The notes under the pieces are model-generated. The model did not search any database and had not been told where the DNA came from. It saw only the letters and a program-made list of their open reading frames with translations. From a virus, in IMG/VR virus record IMGVR_UViG_3300020160_002517, positions 1-42,049 of that record: a stretch of DNA of 42,049 bases. The stretch is one strand, 5' to 3'. Shown piece after piece: positions 1 through 7,440 of the stretch. The position numbers and the translations under genes were made by a program. Position 1 is the stretch's first letter. Every line of letters starts with the position of its first letter.

Positions 1-1569
1 AAACATAGAGTCTATCTGACCTTCAAAGATAAAAATATATGGATAGTTCTCATCAATTTTATCTAAGTTGAATATTGGTTTTTTAGAACCAAACTTAACA
101 AGATATTTTGCTTTAGAATCACTGTCTAATAATTTTCTAGAAATATAGTTTTCGATTTTTCCTGTAGAATTATAATAAGGAATTATTAAACGGTTGCCAT
201 GAAACTTATCATTAACACAACAATAAAACGTTTTTGGTGCATTGAGTGCAGTGAATAAACGACGTTCAGAACAATAATTCTTAGCTTTGTTAACAGAGGG
301 ATATGAAGAGAAGTATTTTAACTGTAAATCATCTTTTAAATTTACACACTCTCCTGGCAATGAGGGTAATTCGAAACTTTTTTCTTCAAAACTCTCAACA
401 ACTAATTTGAAATTAGAATCGCCGCTATAATCTTTAAGCTCTTCTTTTATTTGCTTGAAACTTTGTCCAGTAACTTCTTTTACCCAACAAAATGTATTCC
501 ATCCTCTATTGCAATTCCCTGTTAGAATATTATCCGCAAGATAAAATCCACCTGTAACAGGTTCTTCTAAACAAAAGACTTCTTCTACACCGACAAATTC
601 TTTTTTTCGTAAAACTACATCAGAGTTTTCTTTTAAAGAAATGCTATAAATGGGTTTAGCATTAGAATAACAGTTTTTTCTATTTTTTGGAGAAGGTTCA
701 TTTACTAAACGAAAACCTCCCATCGAAGCATAATTTTTAATCCATTCTACAAGGTCTTTCCGAGTCGTTGATATTGTATATCTCCGATCATTATGACCAT
801 CAGTTAACCATAATCCATAAATAAATCCTGCTATATATTTAGGATCAATAGTTGTAGGAACATCTTTTAATCCGGGAATATTTCCTAAATTTACATACAC
901 ATCACCTTTATAATTAGGAGGATAATGTAATTTATACCCTGCATCAGAAAGAATTTTTAATATCTCATCTTTACGTGAGTCTTGCTTACATACGCGAATA
1001 ATCGCGTATCGTTTAGAACCTTTATATTTTCTATAAGTTCCATCACCAAAAATAATACCATGAACTAACCCTTCAATAGAGCGTTCTTCACTATATTCCA
1101 TACTATCTAATCTGTCTCCTATTTTGAGATTTGTTGTATAATCGTATTTTCGACGTTTTTTATCTCTTTTTATAAACCATTTATGATTTTCTGTAGCTTT
1201 TATTATATATTCTCTGGGAGATTTAGCTACATTACCAAAAGTATATTCGAACACAGGCTGCAAACCGTAACTGTTTATAATACGTTTACGCCATACACCA
1301 TCTTTACATTTAATTGTAACCGATAAATTGTTTATTTTTTTAAATTCTATTGGTCCGTATTCTAATGTTAAAATTTTCACATCTCCTGAAAAACAATTAT
1401 GGCAGTAGATATAGTCTTCATCTAAGAAATAAAATAGTCTTTTTCTTTTGCCCCAAGAATTTCCCTCTCTACAAACAGGACAGCAACCATTTAGGTATGA
1501 ATTCGTTTCACGAACTCCACTTGAATAAGAGTATATTTTGTCTATAACATATGTCTGAGGCAATTCCAC
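1..1569 (-). CDS. DNA primase (T4 gp61-like), intein-containing, 3' end beyond the window
   Basis: Open frame of 523 codons from a GTG at 1569 to the left edge, so the C-terminus is missing. Once the intein (residues 59-352) is removed, the exteins join into a primase zinc ribbon: CPVC at residues 30-33 pairs with CHN (56-58) plus Cys353, giving CHNC followed by NRGW. Further on, a Toprim-type FEGQIDSMF lies at the last visible residues. This matches the Zn-ribbon plus Toprim layout of T4 gp61/DnaG-type primases that make RNA primers with the replicative helicase. An in-frame TAA lies two codons before the GTG, and a sigma70-like promoter ends 5 nt upstream of it, which supports this start; TTG at 1563 is the alternative. 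It is transcribed away from the late gene at 1625. Residues visible in the sequence; primase identity inferred from motifs and the phage context. Confidence 0.85.
   Translation of the reverse strand, partial: MELPQTYVIDKIYSYSSGVRETNSYLNGCCPVCREGNSWGKRKRLFYFLDEDYIYCHNCFSGDVKILTLEYGPIEFKKINNLSVTIKCKDGVWRKRIINSYGLQPVFEYTFGNVAKSPREYIIKATENHKWFIKRDKKRRKYDYTTNLKIGDRLDSMEYSEERSIEGLVHGIIFGDGTYRKYKGSKRYAIIRVCKQDSRKDEILKILSDAGYKLHYPPNYKGDVYVNLGNIPGLKDVPTTIDPKYIAGFIYGLWLTDGHNDRRYTISTTRKDLVEWIKNYASMGGFRLVNEPSPKNRKNCYSNAKPIYSISLKENSDVVLRKKEFVGVEEVFCLEEPVTGGFYLADNILTGNCNRGWNTFCWVKEVTGQSFKQIKEELKDYSGDSNFKLVVESFEEKSFELPSLPGECVNLKDDLQLKYFSSYPSVNKAKNYCSERRLFTALNAPKTFYCCVNDKFHGNRLIIPYYNSTGKIENYISRKLLDSDSKAKYLVKFGSKKPIFNLDKIDENYPYIFIFEGQIDSMF
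514..1395 (-). other. Intein with LAGLIDADG homing endonuclease inside the primase zinc ribbon
   Basis: 294-residue in-frame insertion, primase residues 59-352. Splicing block A is seen as CFSGDVKILT at the N-terminus (Cys1), block B as KATENHKW (the TxxH type) near residue 124. Two dodecapeptide (LAGLIDADG-type) motifs follow, LVHGIIFGDG near 168-177 and FIYGLWLTDG near 249-258, each with its catalytic Asp (176, 257). The C-terminal block reads FCLEEP...FYLADNILTGN, followed by Cys353 as the +1 nucleophile. The penultimate residue is Gly where most inteins have His; the terminal Asn is kept. The motifs look intact, so both splicing and endonuclease functions may be active. Splicing would restore a metal-binding CxxC that the insertion divides. 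Confidence 0.9.
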
Positions 1570-1574
1570 ACTTT

Positions 1575-1603
1575 ATTATACCATAGAAAATACATTGTTT
1601 CAA
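1575..1603 (-). promoter_or_regulatory. sigma70-like promoter of the primase gene
   Basis: TTGAAA (1598-1603), 17-nt spacer, TATAAT (1575-1580), read on the minus strand. The -10 box ends 5 nt before the GTG start, so transcription would begin at or next to the start codon. Confidence 0.75.
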
Positions 1604-1613
1604 TAAGTAATTT

Positions 1614-1621
1614 TATAAATT
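1614..1621 (+). promoter_or_regulatory. possible late-type promoter box
   Basis: TATAAATT lies 3 nt before the ATG at 1625 and differs from the T4 late consensus TATAAATA only at the last base. No -35 box is seen. It faces away from the primase promoter in the same divergent gap. Confidence 0.4.
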
Positions 1622-1624
1622 AAT

Positions 1625-2065
1625 ATGACAAAAGAATTTGACAATTACGTATTATCACTTATAGGTGAGATTACAACTGCAAAGTCTAAAAGACGAGAAA
1701 ATAGATATAACAAATTCTTTTCTCCGCCATCTTCTGCAATAAGAAGTGTTCGCGGATATTCTAATAAAAGTGCTTCTCAGAAAACAAAAATAGATCGTAA
1801 GCAACAATATGTTGGTTCGCATTTAAATCCAAGAAGAAAAAATAAATCAGAAAAAGGTCATGACGAAGCAGGTATTGCTAAGGGTCTTGGCGGAAGAAAA
1901 CGCGCAGAAGGTGTTAATCCACGTAAACCAGGTAGTAAAGTAAACTCTAAACAAGGAAACCAAGAAGTAAAATTTGTTCGTGATGATGGAGTTATGAAAA
2001 TTGGTTCAACAGGAAAAACTGATTATAAATTTGTAAAGCCTGTATTTAGCAAAGAACGTAAGTAA
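1625..2065 (+). CDS. Small basic protein of the tail gene block, unknown
   Basis: 146 residues, very rich in Lys, Arg, Ser, Asn and Gly, with no hydrophobic segment and little predicted fold after residue 20. The N-terminus (about 1-20) could form a helix. The middle holds stretches such as GLGGRKRAEGVNPRKPGSK. I do not recognise a family. It is the first gene of the rightward late block and is followed after 5 nt by a tube-like gene, so a virion or tail-assembly role is likely but unproven. The basic, disordered composition would suit a nucleic-acid or scaffold-binding protein. Its ATG is preceded by a TATAAATT box at 1614. Confidence 0.6.
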   Translation: MTKEFDNYVLSLIGEITTAKSKRRENRYNKFFSPPSSAIRSVRGYSNKSASQKTKIDRKQQYVGSHLNPRRKNKSEKGHDEAGIAKGLGGRKRAEGVNPRKPGSKVNSKQGNQEVKFVRDDGVMKIGSTGKTDYKFVKPVFSKERK

Positions 2066-2070
2066 TAATA

Positions 2071-2922
2071 ATGGCTATTGATACAAATTTCGGATGTATT
2101 AGTGATTCTCAAATCAAATATGATCCAAAAAAAGAAATGGATCTTTTTATAGAAGATCATATTAAAATTCCTAATGCACCTTCTACTACATTTGGAGGAA
2201 TATCGTATTTTCATGAAAAAATATGTTCATTAGCATATAGCGTTCCTTTAAAATCTAGTTGGGTTTTACTCATATATCCTAATAATAAAGATTATCTTTT
2301 AAAACAAATAAGTGGATTAAATGCAATTTATGAAAATAAAGAATGGGATGTTTTTAATAGCGCAAAGAAAACTACAGAAGACCCTGTTCAAAATGTAATT
2401 GGTTGTATTTTTGCTCAAGGGGTAAATCTTCCTGGTGAAGACGTTGGAATAGAATATGCAGGAATAACAGAAGGTTCTAAAAGAGGATTTATTAATGCCC
2501 CAATTATAAATGGTCGTAAAGATTTTGAAGCTCTTGAAGTTGGTTTTTTAGAAACAAATTCTTCTTTTGTTGATAGTTTTATGCGTCCTTGGTCTATTAT
2601 TGTAGCACATAAAGGATTAATTGCAACTTCTCAAGATACAGATATAAAAGCTACGATTGTTGTTCACCAATTAAAAAGAACAGGAACCGATAATAGTTCA
2701 GGAATAAGAAAAACATTTATATTCAATAATTGTGCGCCTATTAATATATCATCTGAAACATTAGACTATTCTAGTAGTTCTGATTTTCCGAAATTACAAG
2801 TTAAATTCGCATATAGCAGATACGCAGTTACAGATGCAGTTAATAATTCTTCTGATTCTCGTAATTTTCAAAGAAATATCAATACATCAGACGCTTTTAG
2901 AGATCCACTGAGAAATAATTAA
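2071..2922 (+). CDS. Putative tail tube / baseplate tube-initiator protein (gp19/gp54-like fold)
   Basis: 283 residues. The middle and end show the strand pattern of tail-tube-fold proteins: FAQGVNLPGEDVGIEYAG (about 115-131), EVGFLETNSSFVDSFMRPW (about 158-176), and a closing RKTFIFNNCAPINISSE...LDYSS...LQVKFAYSRYAV, where tube proteins usually read 'F..c.P..I....ldYs......v.F.y..Y'. The last 40 residues are polar. It is twice the length of T4 gp19 and nearer gp54 (320 aa). It precedes two gp26/gp51-like genes and the tape measure gene, as expected for tube or baseplate-cap proteins. Family placement rests on pattern, not on a search; it could be the main tube protein or a gp54-type initiator. 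Confidence 0.5.
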   Translation: MAIDTNFGCISDSQIKYDPKKEMDLFIEDHIKIPNAPSTTFGGISYFHEKICSLAYSVPLKSSWVLLIYPNNKDYLLKQISGLNAIYENKEWDVFNSAKKTTEDPVQNVIGCIFAQGVNLPGEDVGIEYAGITEGSKRGFINAPIINGRKDFEALEVGFLETNSSFVDSFMRPWSIIVAHKGLIATSQDTDIKATIVVHQLKRTGTDNSSGIRKTFIFNNCAPINISSETLDYSSSSDFPKLQVKFAYSRYAVTDAVNNSSDSRNFQRNINTSDAFRDPLRNN

Positions 2923-2924
2923 TC

Positions 2925-2952
2925 TTGATTTTTTTATAAATCATTATAATTA
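2925..2952 (+). promoter_or_regulatory. promoter of the first gp26-like gene
   Basis: TTGATT (2925-2930), 16-nt spacer, TAATTA (2947-2952), then 5 nt to the ATG at 2958. The same hexamers and the same 5-nt gap recur before the next gene at 3954. Confidence 0.55.
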
Positions 2953-2957
2953 ATATT

Positions 2958-3917
2958 ATGACTTCTTATAGAGTATGGGTGCCTTCTAAACAAAAATATA
3001 TTCGTATATATGAATTAAATTGTGAACAATTCCGAAATATCTTAAAAGTTATAGACGAAGAACAAGAATTAGATTTTATTCTAACTGATATATTAGAAAA
3101 AAATATATGTGACTCTTTTTATAAAATAGAAGACTTTACAGTAATTGATAAATTCATAATTTATCTACAATTACGAATACGTTCATGTGGTCCAAATTTA
3201 AATTTAGTTCGTATATGTGATAAATGTGATGAGAAAACAAAACTCAATATTAATCTTAATAATATAATAGATAAACTTGCACCTGTTGTTGATTGCTCTT
3301 TTCAGAAAATATTTACTTTTTCAAACTCAGAAATAGAATGTGATTTATCTTATATTTCTCGTAATGACAATTCTCAGTATGATCGTAGTGACTATAATAA
3401 AAAATTAGATAAATATCTTTTCTCTTTTATAAAAACTATGAAATTTCAAAATAGTGATATTAAAATAGATTTAAGAAATTTAGATGAATCTTCTAAAAGT
3501 CAGATTTGTGAAGCTATTCCGTTTGAGATTATAAACAAAATCAAAAACGAGTATATAGATAAAATCAACGAAACTCTTTATAATACATTGTTTATTAATA
3601 ATGTTTGTAAAAATGAACATTGTAAAAGTGTTTTCTCGGTTAATCTTGATATTAATAATATAAACGATATTATACGAATACTTTTCAGTGATTCATCCGC
3701 ACTGAATATTTTAGTAAAATATATAAACTTGTCATCTACATCTCATTTAGATTTTAGTTTTTATAAAAATATTTCTCCTTTAGAATTAGACATATTAGGA
3801 AAAATGATTACAGATAACCAGAAAGAAGAACCTTCTAACAACCAAGAAATTAACTTATTCGAAGAATATCGCTCTCAAACAGAAGGTATGGCTGAAAGTC
3901 CTAGTGAATTTAAATAG
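2958..3917 (+). CDS. Baseplate hub assembly protein, T4 gp26/gp51-like (copy 1)
   Basis: 319 residues. The N-terminal half has the arrangement of T4-type baseplate hub assembly proteins: a start like RVWVPSKQKYIRIYELN, an IDKFIIYLQLRIRS helix around 62-75, and then a metal-binding-looking pair, RICDKCDEKTKL (about 85-96). A second Cys/His cluster, VCKNEHCKSVF, lies near 212-222, so the two may form one zinc site. The C-terminal tail (about 290-319) is polar and Glu-rich. Family knowledge: gp26 and gp51 help assemble the central hub of the baseplate. It shares the layout of the following gene, and both are in the expected place before the tape measure gene. Which T4 protein it replaces cannot be said. 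Confidence 0.6.
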   Translation: MTSYRVWVPSKQKYIRIYELNCEQFRNILKVIDEEQELDFILTDILEKNICDSFYKIEDFTVIDKFIIYLQLRIRSCGPNLNLVRICDKCDEKTKLNINLNNIIDKLAPVVDCSFQKIFTFSNSEIECDLSYISRNDNSQYDRSDYNKKLDKYLFSFIKTMKFQNSDIKIDLRNLDESSKSQICEAIPFEIINKIKNEYIDKINETLYNTLFINNVCKNEHCKSVFSVNLDINNINDIIRILFSDSSALNILVKYINLSSTSHLDFSFYKNISPLELDILGKMITDNQKEEPSNNQEINLFEEYRSQTEGMAESPSEFK

Positions 3918-3919
3918 TC

Positions 3920-3948
3920 TTGATTTTTGAATAAACTTTAGATAATTA
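3920..3948 (+). promoter_or_regulatory. promoter of the second gp26-like gene
   Basis: TTGATT (3920-3925), 17-nt spacer, TAATTA (3943-3948), 5 nt to the ATG at 3954. Nearly a copy of the element before 2958. Confidence 0.6.
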
Positions 3949-3953
3949 CATAT

Positions 3954-4763
3954 ATGTCAGAAACTCTAAACATTAACGATATTATAAACTTGGTAAAAGA
4001 ATCAAATAAAGAATTTGAATGTGATCTTTTTTTACCATCTCTTAAAAAAGAAGTTCGTTTTAAACCAATGAACGCATCACACCTAAAATCTATTATTAAA
4101 ACTTCTGTAGAGGGCGTGTTTGCAAATAATATCTTTAATCAAACAGTATTTGCAATAATCAAAGATATTATAGATTCTTCAACGCCTCTTTCAAGCATTA
4201 CAACAATTGATAAAATTTATATTTTACTTCAACTAAGAAAAGTTAATGTTAAAAATAAAATTTCTGTTGAACTTAAAAATGGCGAAAGTGTTAAAGTTGT
4301 AGAAGAGGATTTGGATAAAATTATTGCTAAATTAAAAAAGAAAAAATTAGATTTTAATTTTCAAACATTAGATGATGGACCTTATTCCTTAACAATTGGT
4401 TTACCAACAATTGACCAAGAGTTTATTTCAGACCGATATTTTGAACAAACAAGAATTAAGAAAATTGATGAAAAAGATAAAAATGCACTTAAAGATTTAT
4501 TAGCACCACTTTTCATTTCTGAAATAACTCAATATATTAAAACCTTAAAAATCAAAGAACAAGAAATTGATTTCTTAAGTCTTCCTATATCAGAAAGATT
4601 ATCAATTGTAGAATCATTATCCACAAATATCATTTCTAAAATTATTGAAAAAATAGACGAGTCTTTTGGAAAACAGATAAACGAAATTTTAACAATCGAA
4701 AAAGAAATTGATGGTGAAAAATATAGTGGAAAAATAGAATTAAACGCAAGCCTTTTCACATAA
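3954..4763 (+). CDS. Baseplate hub assembly protein, T4 gp26/gp51-like (copy 2)
   Basis: 269 residues. Same layout as the preceding gene: a short strand-rich N-terminus (ECDLFLPSLKKEVRFKPMN), a TIDKIYILLQLRKVNVKNKI segment that lines up with IDKFIIYLQLRIRS of copy 1, then a strand pair and a long helical C-terminal half. Unlike copy 1 it has no CxxC; its only Cys is at residue 24, so the metal site is absent. The two genes are probably ancient duplicates with divided roles, as T4 gp26 and gp51 may be. The gene ends at a strong bidirectional terminator. Confidence is for the family, not for the exact T4 equivalent. Confidence 0.6.
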   Translation: MSETLNINDIINLVKESNKEFECDLFLPSLKKEVRFKPMNASHLKSIIKTSVEGVFANNIFNQTVFAIIKDIIDSSTPLSSITTIDKIYILLQLRKVNVKNKISVELKNGESVKVVEEDLDKIIAKLKKKKLDFNFQTLDDGPYSLTIGLPTIDQEFISDRYFEQTRIKKIDEKDKNALKDLLAPLFISEITQYIKTLKIKEQEIDFLSLPISERLSIVESLSTNIISKIIEKIDESFGKQINEILTIEKEIDGEKYSGKIELNASLFT

Positions 4764-4765
4764 TA

Positions 4766-4794
4766 AAAAACCCGGTCAATTGACCGGGTTTTTC
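4766..4794. terminator. Bidirectional intrinsic terminator between convergent genes
   Basis: Perfect GC-rich palindrome AACCCGGTCAATTGACCGGGTT flanked by an A-run on the left and a T-run on the right, so it can end transcripts from both sides. The plus-strand gene ends at 4763 and the minus-strand gene ends at 4817. Confidence 0.9.
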
Positions 4795-4816
4795 TTTTCT
4801 TATTTTAAATAATAAA

Positions 4817-5374
4817 TTATTTGTTATAACCTTGAGCCATTGCTCCGCCTACACCACCAGTAAAACCTTGCTGTCTTGCACCAGTTGCTTTATTTGCAGA
4901 AGTTTTCGCAATTTGATCAACTTGGTATACTAAATTACTAAGTTTTGGATCAGAGCCGATAAATTTAGCTAATTGTGGATTAACTGTTTTAACGGTTGCA
5001 ATAACTTGCTGAATTTGAGTAAGAAGTTTTGCAAGAGTTTGAACTTGTTGACCTGCTAGACGTTCTTGTTCACCTGTTTTATACATATCAGCAACATTCT
5101 GACCAACTTGTTTTGCACCTGCTACTGCTGCATTACCAACTTGACCAACCTTTTGACCAACTGCTTGACCTGCGGATTTTAAACCACTGCCAACTGCACG
5201 ACCAATATTACCAAGACCTCCGAAAAGTTCTTGAACAACTTTAATCTGATGTTCTGAAAGCTCATTGTTTTCATACATTTCAATAAGCTTTGCTTCTGTT
5301 AAATGTCCAGAAAGAATTTGTCTTTCAAAATTTTCGATCTGTGCCGACTCGTAGATGTAACTATAATTACGCAT
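4817..5374 (-). CDS. Small Gly/Ala-rich protein on the opposite strand, unknown
   Basis: 185 residues from ATG 5374 (an in-frame ATG at 5392 would add six; neither start has a clear signal). Residues about 10-50 are helical and polar. The centre (about 52-90) is a Gly/Ala/Gln/Val repeat of the type GxVGxKVGQVGNAAVAGAKQVG with a period near 4-7, which could form amphipathic helices. Then comes a Gln-rich helix (QVQTLAKLLTQIQQVIATV) and a Gly-rich end. No family recognised. It is the only leftward gene inside the late tail block, set between the gp26-like genes and the tape measure gene and isolated by a bidirectional terminator, so it has its own control. A membrane-active or virion-internal protein is possible but not shown. 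Confidence 0.6.
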   Translation of the reverse strand: MRNYSYIYESAQIENFERQILSGHLTEAKLIEMYENNELSEHQIKVVQELFGGLGNIGRAVGSGLKSAGQAVGQKVGQVGNAAVAGAKQVGQNVADMYKTGEQERLAGQQVQTLAKLLTQIQQVIATVKTVNPQLAKFIGSDPKLSNLVYQVDQIAKTSANKATGARQQGFTGGVGGAMAQGYNK

Positions 5375-5409
5375 ATATATTTTACTTATCATTTCTTATA
5401 GTTTTTAAT

Positions 5410-5417
5410 TATAAATA
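5410..5417 (+). promoter_or_regulatory. T4-like late promoter of the tape measure gene
   Basis: Exact TATAAATA (T4 late consensus) 8 nt before the ATG at 5426. No -35 box, as expected for T4-type late promoters. An 8-nt gap leaves little or no 5' leader. Confidence 0.6.
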
Positions 5418-5425
5418 GAAGTAAG

Positions 5426-7432
5426 ATGAATCCAGCAGATTTAATAGTCGTTTTTGACGAATACTTGAAAAAAAGTGGTGTAGGTAAAAACTATATCGCT
5501 GATAAGATATTCGAGTTATTCAATGACAAAAATTCTCCATTTAATATTAATGGTAAATTAGTCAAGAATTTAGAAGATAGTATTAATAATTTTGGTAAAA
5601 AATTTAAAAGTTTCAAATTACCAAATTTTAATACATTTAATCGTGCAATGGATGGTGCTTTAAAAAATGTAAGAAACTTTAGAGATAATTTTAAAACTCC
5701 TAGTTTTAGTGCATTTAATCGTGCAATGGATGGTATGTTACGTGAAGGGAGAGGCTTTCGAGATAATCTGAAAGTTCTTAACAAATCTTTAAGTGGAGGT
5801 TTAGGATCTCTAGGAACTGAAGCTGCTGTTGGAAATCCTAAAATAATTGATGTAAGACTTGTTGATATAAGCAAGGATGCGGAGAATATTTTATCTAGAA
5901 TTTTCGGTCAGACTAAAACTAAAAATATTACAATAAACCAACCACAATCCAAAGACAAAGAAGAAGGTTCATTTATAGGAAATTTAATAAAAGGTATTCT
6001 TGGAACAGTTGCACTTGTTGCAGGAGTTGGAATGCTTTCAAGTTTCTTGGATACTCCTATAGGTCGTGTTGTAAAAGGTGTTTTTGATAATTTAAAAGAA
6101 CAATTTATAGAAATGTTAAAACCTTTCTTGAAAAAGATTATAGATTATAGTATTGAAGGATTAAAGGTTTTATTTTTCGAACTTCCTAAATATTTTTTAA
6201 AACAAACATTTAACTTTTTTGGATTAAAAGAAATTCTCGGAAAAGAGAATGAGGGAATTGCTGTGATTTTAACCAAAGGAATATACTATGGTGTTAAAAA
6301 ATTCTTTTTAAAATTCTTAAATAATATGTCATTCGGTCTGTTTGAAAAATTAGGAGGTATTTTAAAAATTGACAAATTATTTAGTGCAGATGGTCAAATT
6401 GGAAAACTAGAAAAATTAGGAAATAAAATATCTAAAATACCAGATAAATTAGGAAAATTATTTTCTAGTATGTTCTCTAAAATATCAAACGTACTTTCAT
6501 CATTAGGCGCGATTCCTAAAGCTATAATGAAATTTTTCTCAAATATGGGAGGAAGTGGATTAGGTAAAGTTATAGGGTCTGTTACAAAATTAGCAGGTGG
6601 ATCTATTTTTAAACTTCTTGGAGTTGGACTTAAACAAATTGCAAAACGTATTCCTTTTATTGGTGCATTGATTTCTTTTAAAGATGCATATGATCGTATA
6701 AAAAGTGGAGATGTTGTAGGCGGACTTATTAGTATAGGTTCTGGTATTGCTTCATTTTTCCCTGGTATTGGAACTGTAATATCTATTGGTCTTGATGTAT
6801 TAAATATGTTTTTAGATAAAAAAGCCGCAGATCCTAATTCAGCAGTTTCTAAAATCAAAAATTTTATAAAAGATATACCTTCTAAAATTGCAGATACTGT
6901 TACTTCGATATTCGGTTTCTTTAAAGATGTTTTAGATATGTTAAATCCTTTAGCTTGGGGTAAAAAGATTTGGGATTGGGCAACTGGTAAAGAAGAAGAT
7001 TTATCTAAAGAATTAGAAAAAGAAAAACCATCATCTAAACCAACACAACCAAATACAGAATCTAAACCAACACAACCAAATACAGTTCAACCAGAATTAA
7101 AAAGTACTACAAGATGGGATATGCCACAGCATGTTCAAGATGGTATAATAACTAAAAATAAAGTTGTTGTTCCATCTTCATCTGATGATGTTATTATGGC
7201 AAAAAATGGTGGACCTTTTGACTTAGCATTCAGAGAAATGAATGCTAAACTTGATAGTCTTTTAGTTGTGTTTGCACAAGGAACTCAGCTTATTGCTAAT
7301 TCTACAATACAAGGTAGTTCTAATGTTGTTCAAGCAGTTGTGTCAACAGGAGGTAAAGAATCTCCTGTTATGATTGGAGGAAGTGATCCTATTGCGGATT
7401 TCCGTCAAAGAGCTAATAAATCTGTTGGATAA
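5426..7432 (+). CDS. Tail tape measure protein (gp29-like position)
   Basis: 668 residues. N-terminus helical and charged with a 26-residue tandem duplication (residues 65-90 and 91-116, sharing FNRAMDG and FRDN). Hydrophobic segments follow near 188-212 (ILGTVALVAGVGML) and near 410-470 (IPFIGALISF; GGLISIGSGIASFFPGIGTV), then amphipathic helices, a Pro/Thr linker near 528-550 with two KPTQPNT units, and a conserved-looking C-terminus (VVVPSSSDDVIMAKNGGPFD). Long helical proteins with inner hydrophobic patches at this place in the tail operon are tape measures. T4 gp29 (590 aa) sits between hub genes and gene 48, exactly as here. If helical throughout, 668 residues would span about 100 nm, slightly longer than the T4 tail; that figure is an inference. 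Confidence 0.7.
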   Translation: MNPADLIVVFDEYLKKSGVGKNYIADKIFELFNDKNSPFNINGKLVKNLEDSINNFGKKFKSFKLPNFNTFNRAMDGALKNVRNFRDNFKTPSFSAFNRAMDGMLREGRGFRDNLKVLNKSLSGGLGSLGTEAAVGNPKIIDVRLVDISKDAENILSRIFGQTKTKNITINQPQSKDKEEGSFIGNLIKGILGTVALVAGVGMLSSFLDTPIGRVVKGVFDNLKEQFIEMLKPFLKKIIDYSIEGLKVLFFELPKYFLKQTFNFFGLKEILGKENEGIAVILTKGIYYGVKKFFLKFLNNMSFGLFEKLGGILKIDKLFSADGQIGKLEKLGNKISKIPDKLGKLFSSMFSKISNVLSSLGAIPKAIMKFFSNMGGSGLGKVIGSVTKLAGGSIFKLLGVGLKQIAKRIPFIGALISFKDAYDRIKSGDVVGGLISIGSGIASFFPGIGTVISIGLDVLNMFLDKKAADPNSAVSKIKNFIKDIPSKIADTVTSIFGFFKDVLDMLNPLAWGKKIWDWATGKEEDLSKELEKEKPSSKPTQPNTESKPTQPNTVQPELKSTTRWDMPQHVQDGIITKNKVVVPSSSDDVIMAKNGGPFDLAFREMNAKLDSLLVVFAQGTQLIANSTIQGSSNVVQAVVSTGGKESPVMIGGSDPIADFRQRANKSVG

Positions 7433-7435
7433 ATA
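7430..7435 (+). promoter_or_regulatory. possible late promoter box
   Basis: ATAAATA type box (TAAATA at 7430-7435) overlapping the stop of the tape measure gene and ending 5 nt before ATG 7441. No -35 box seen. Confidence 0.4.
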
Positions 7436-7440
7436 ATATT

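Noticed and set aside
1350-1547. 65-aa open frame on the plus strand
   Set aside because: It lies antisense to the primase/intein, which has clear motifs over the whole region; no promoter or sensible sequence.
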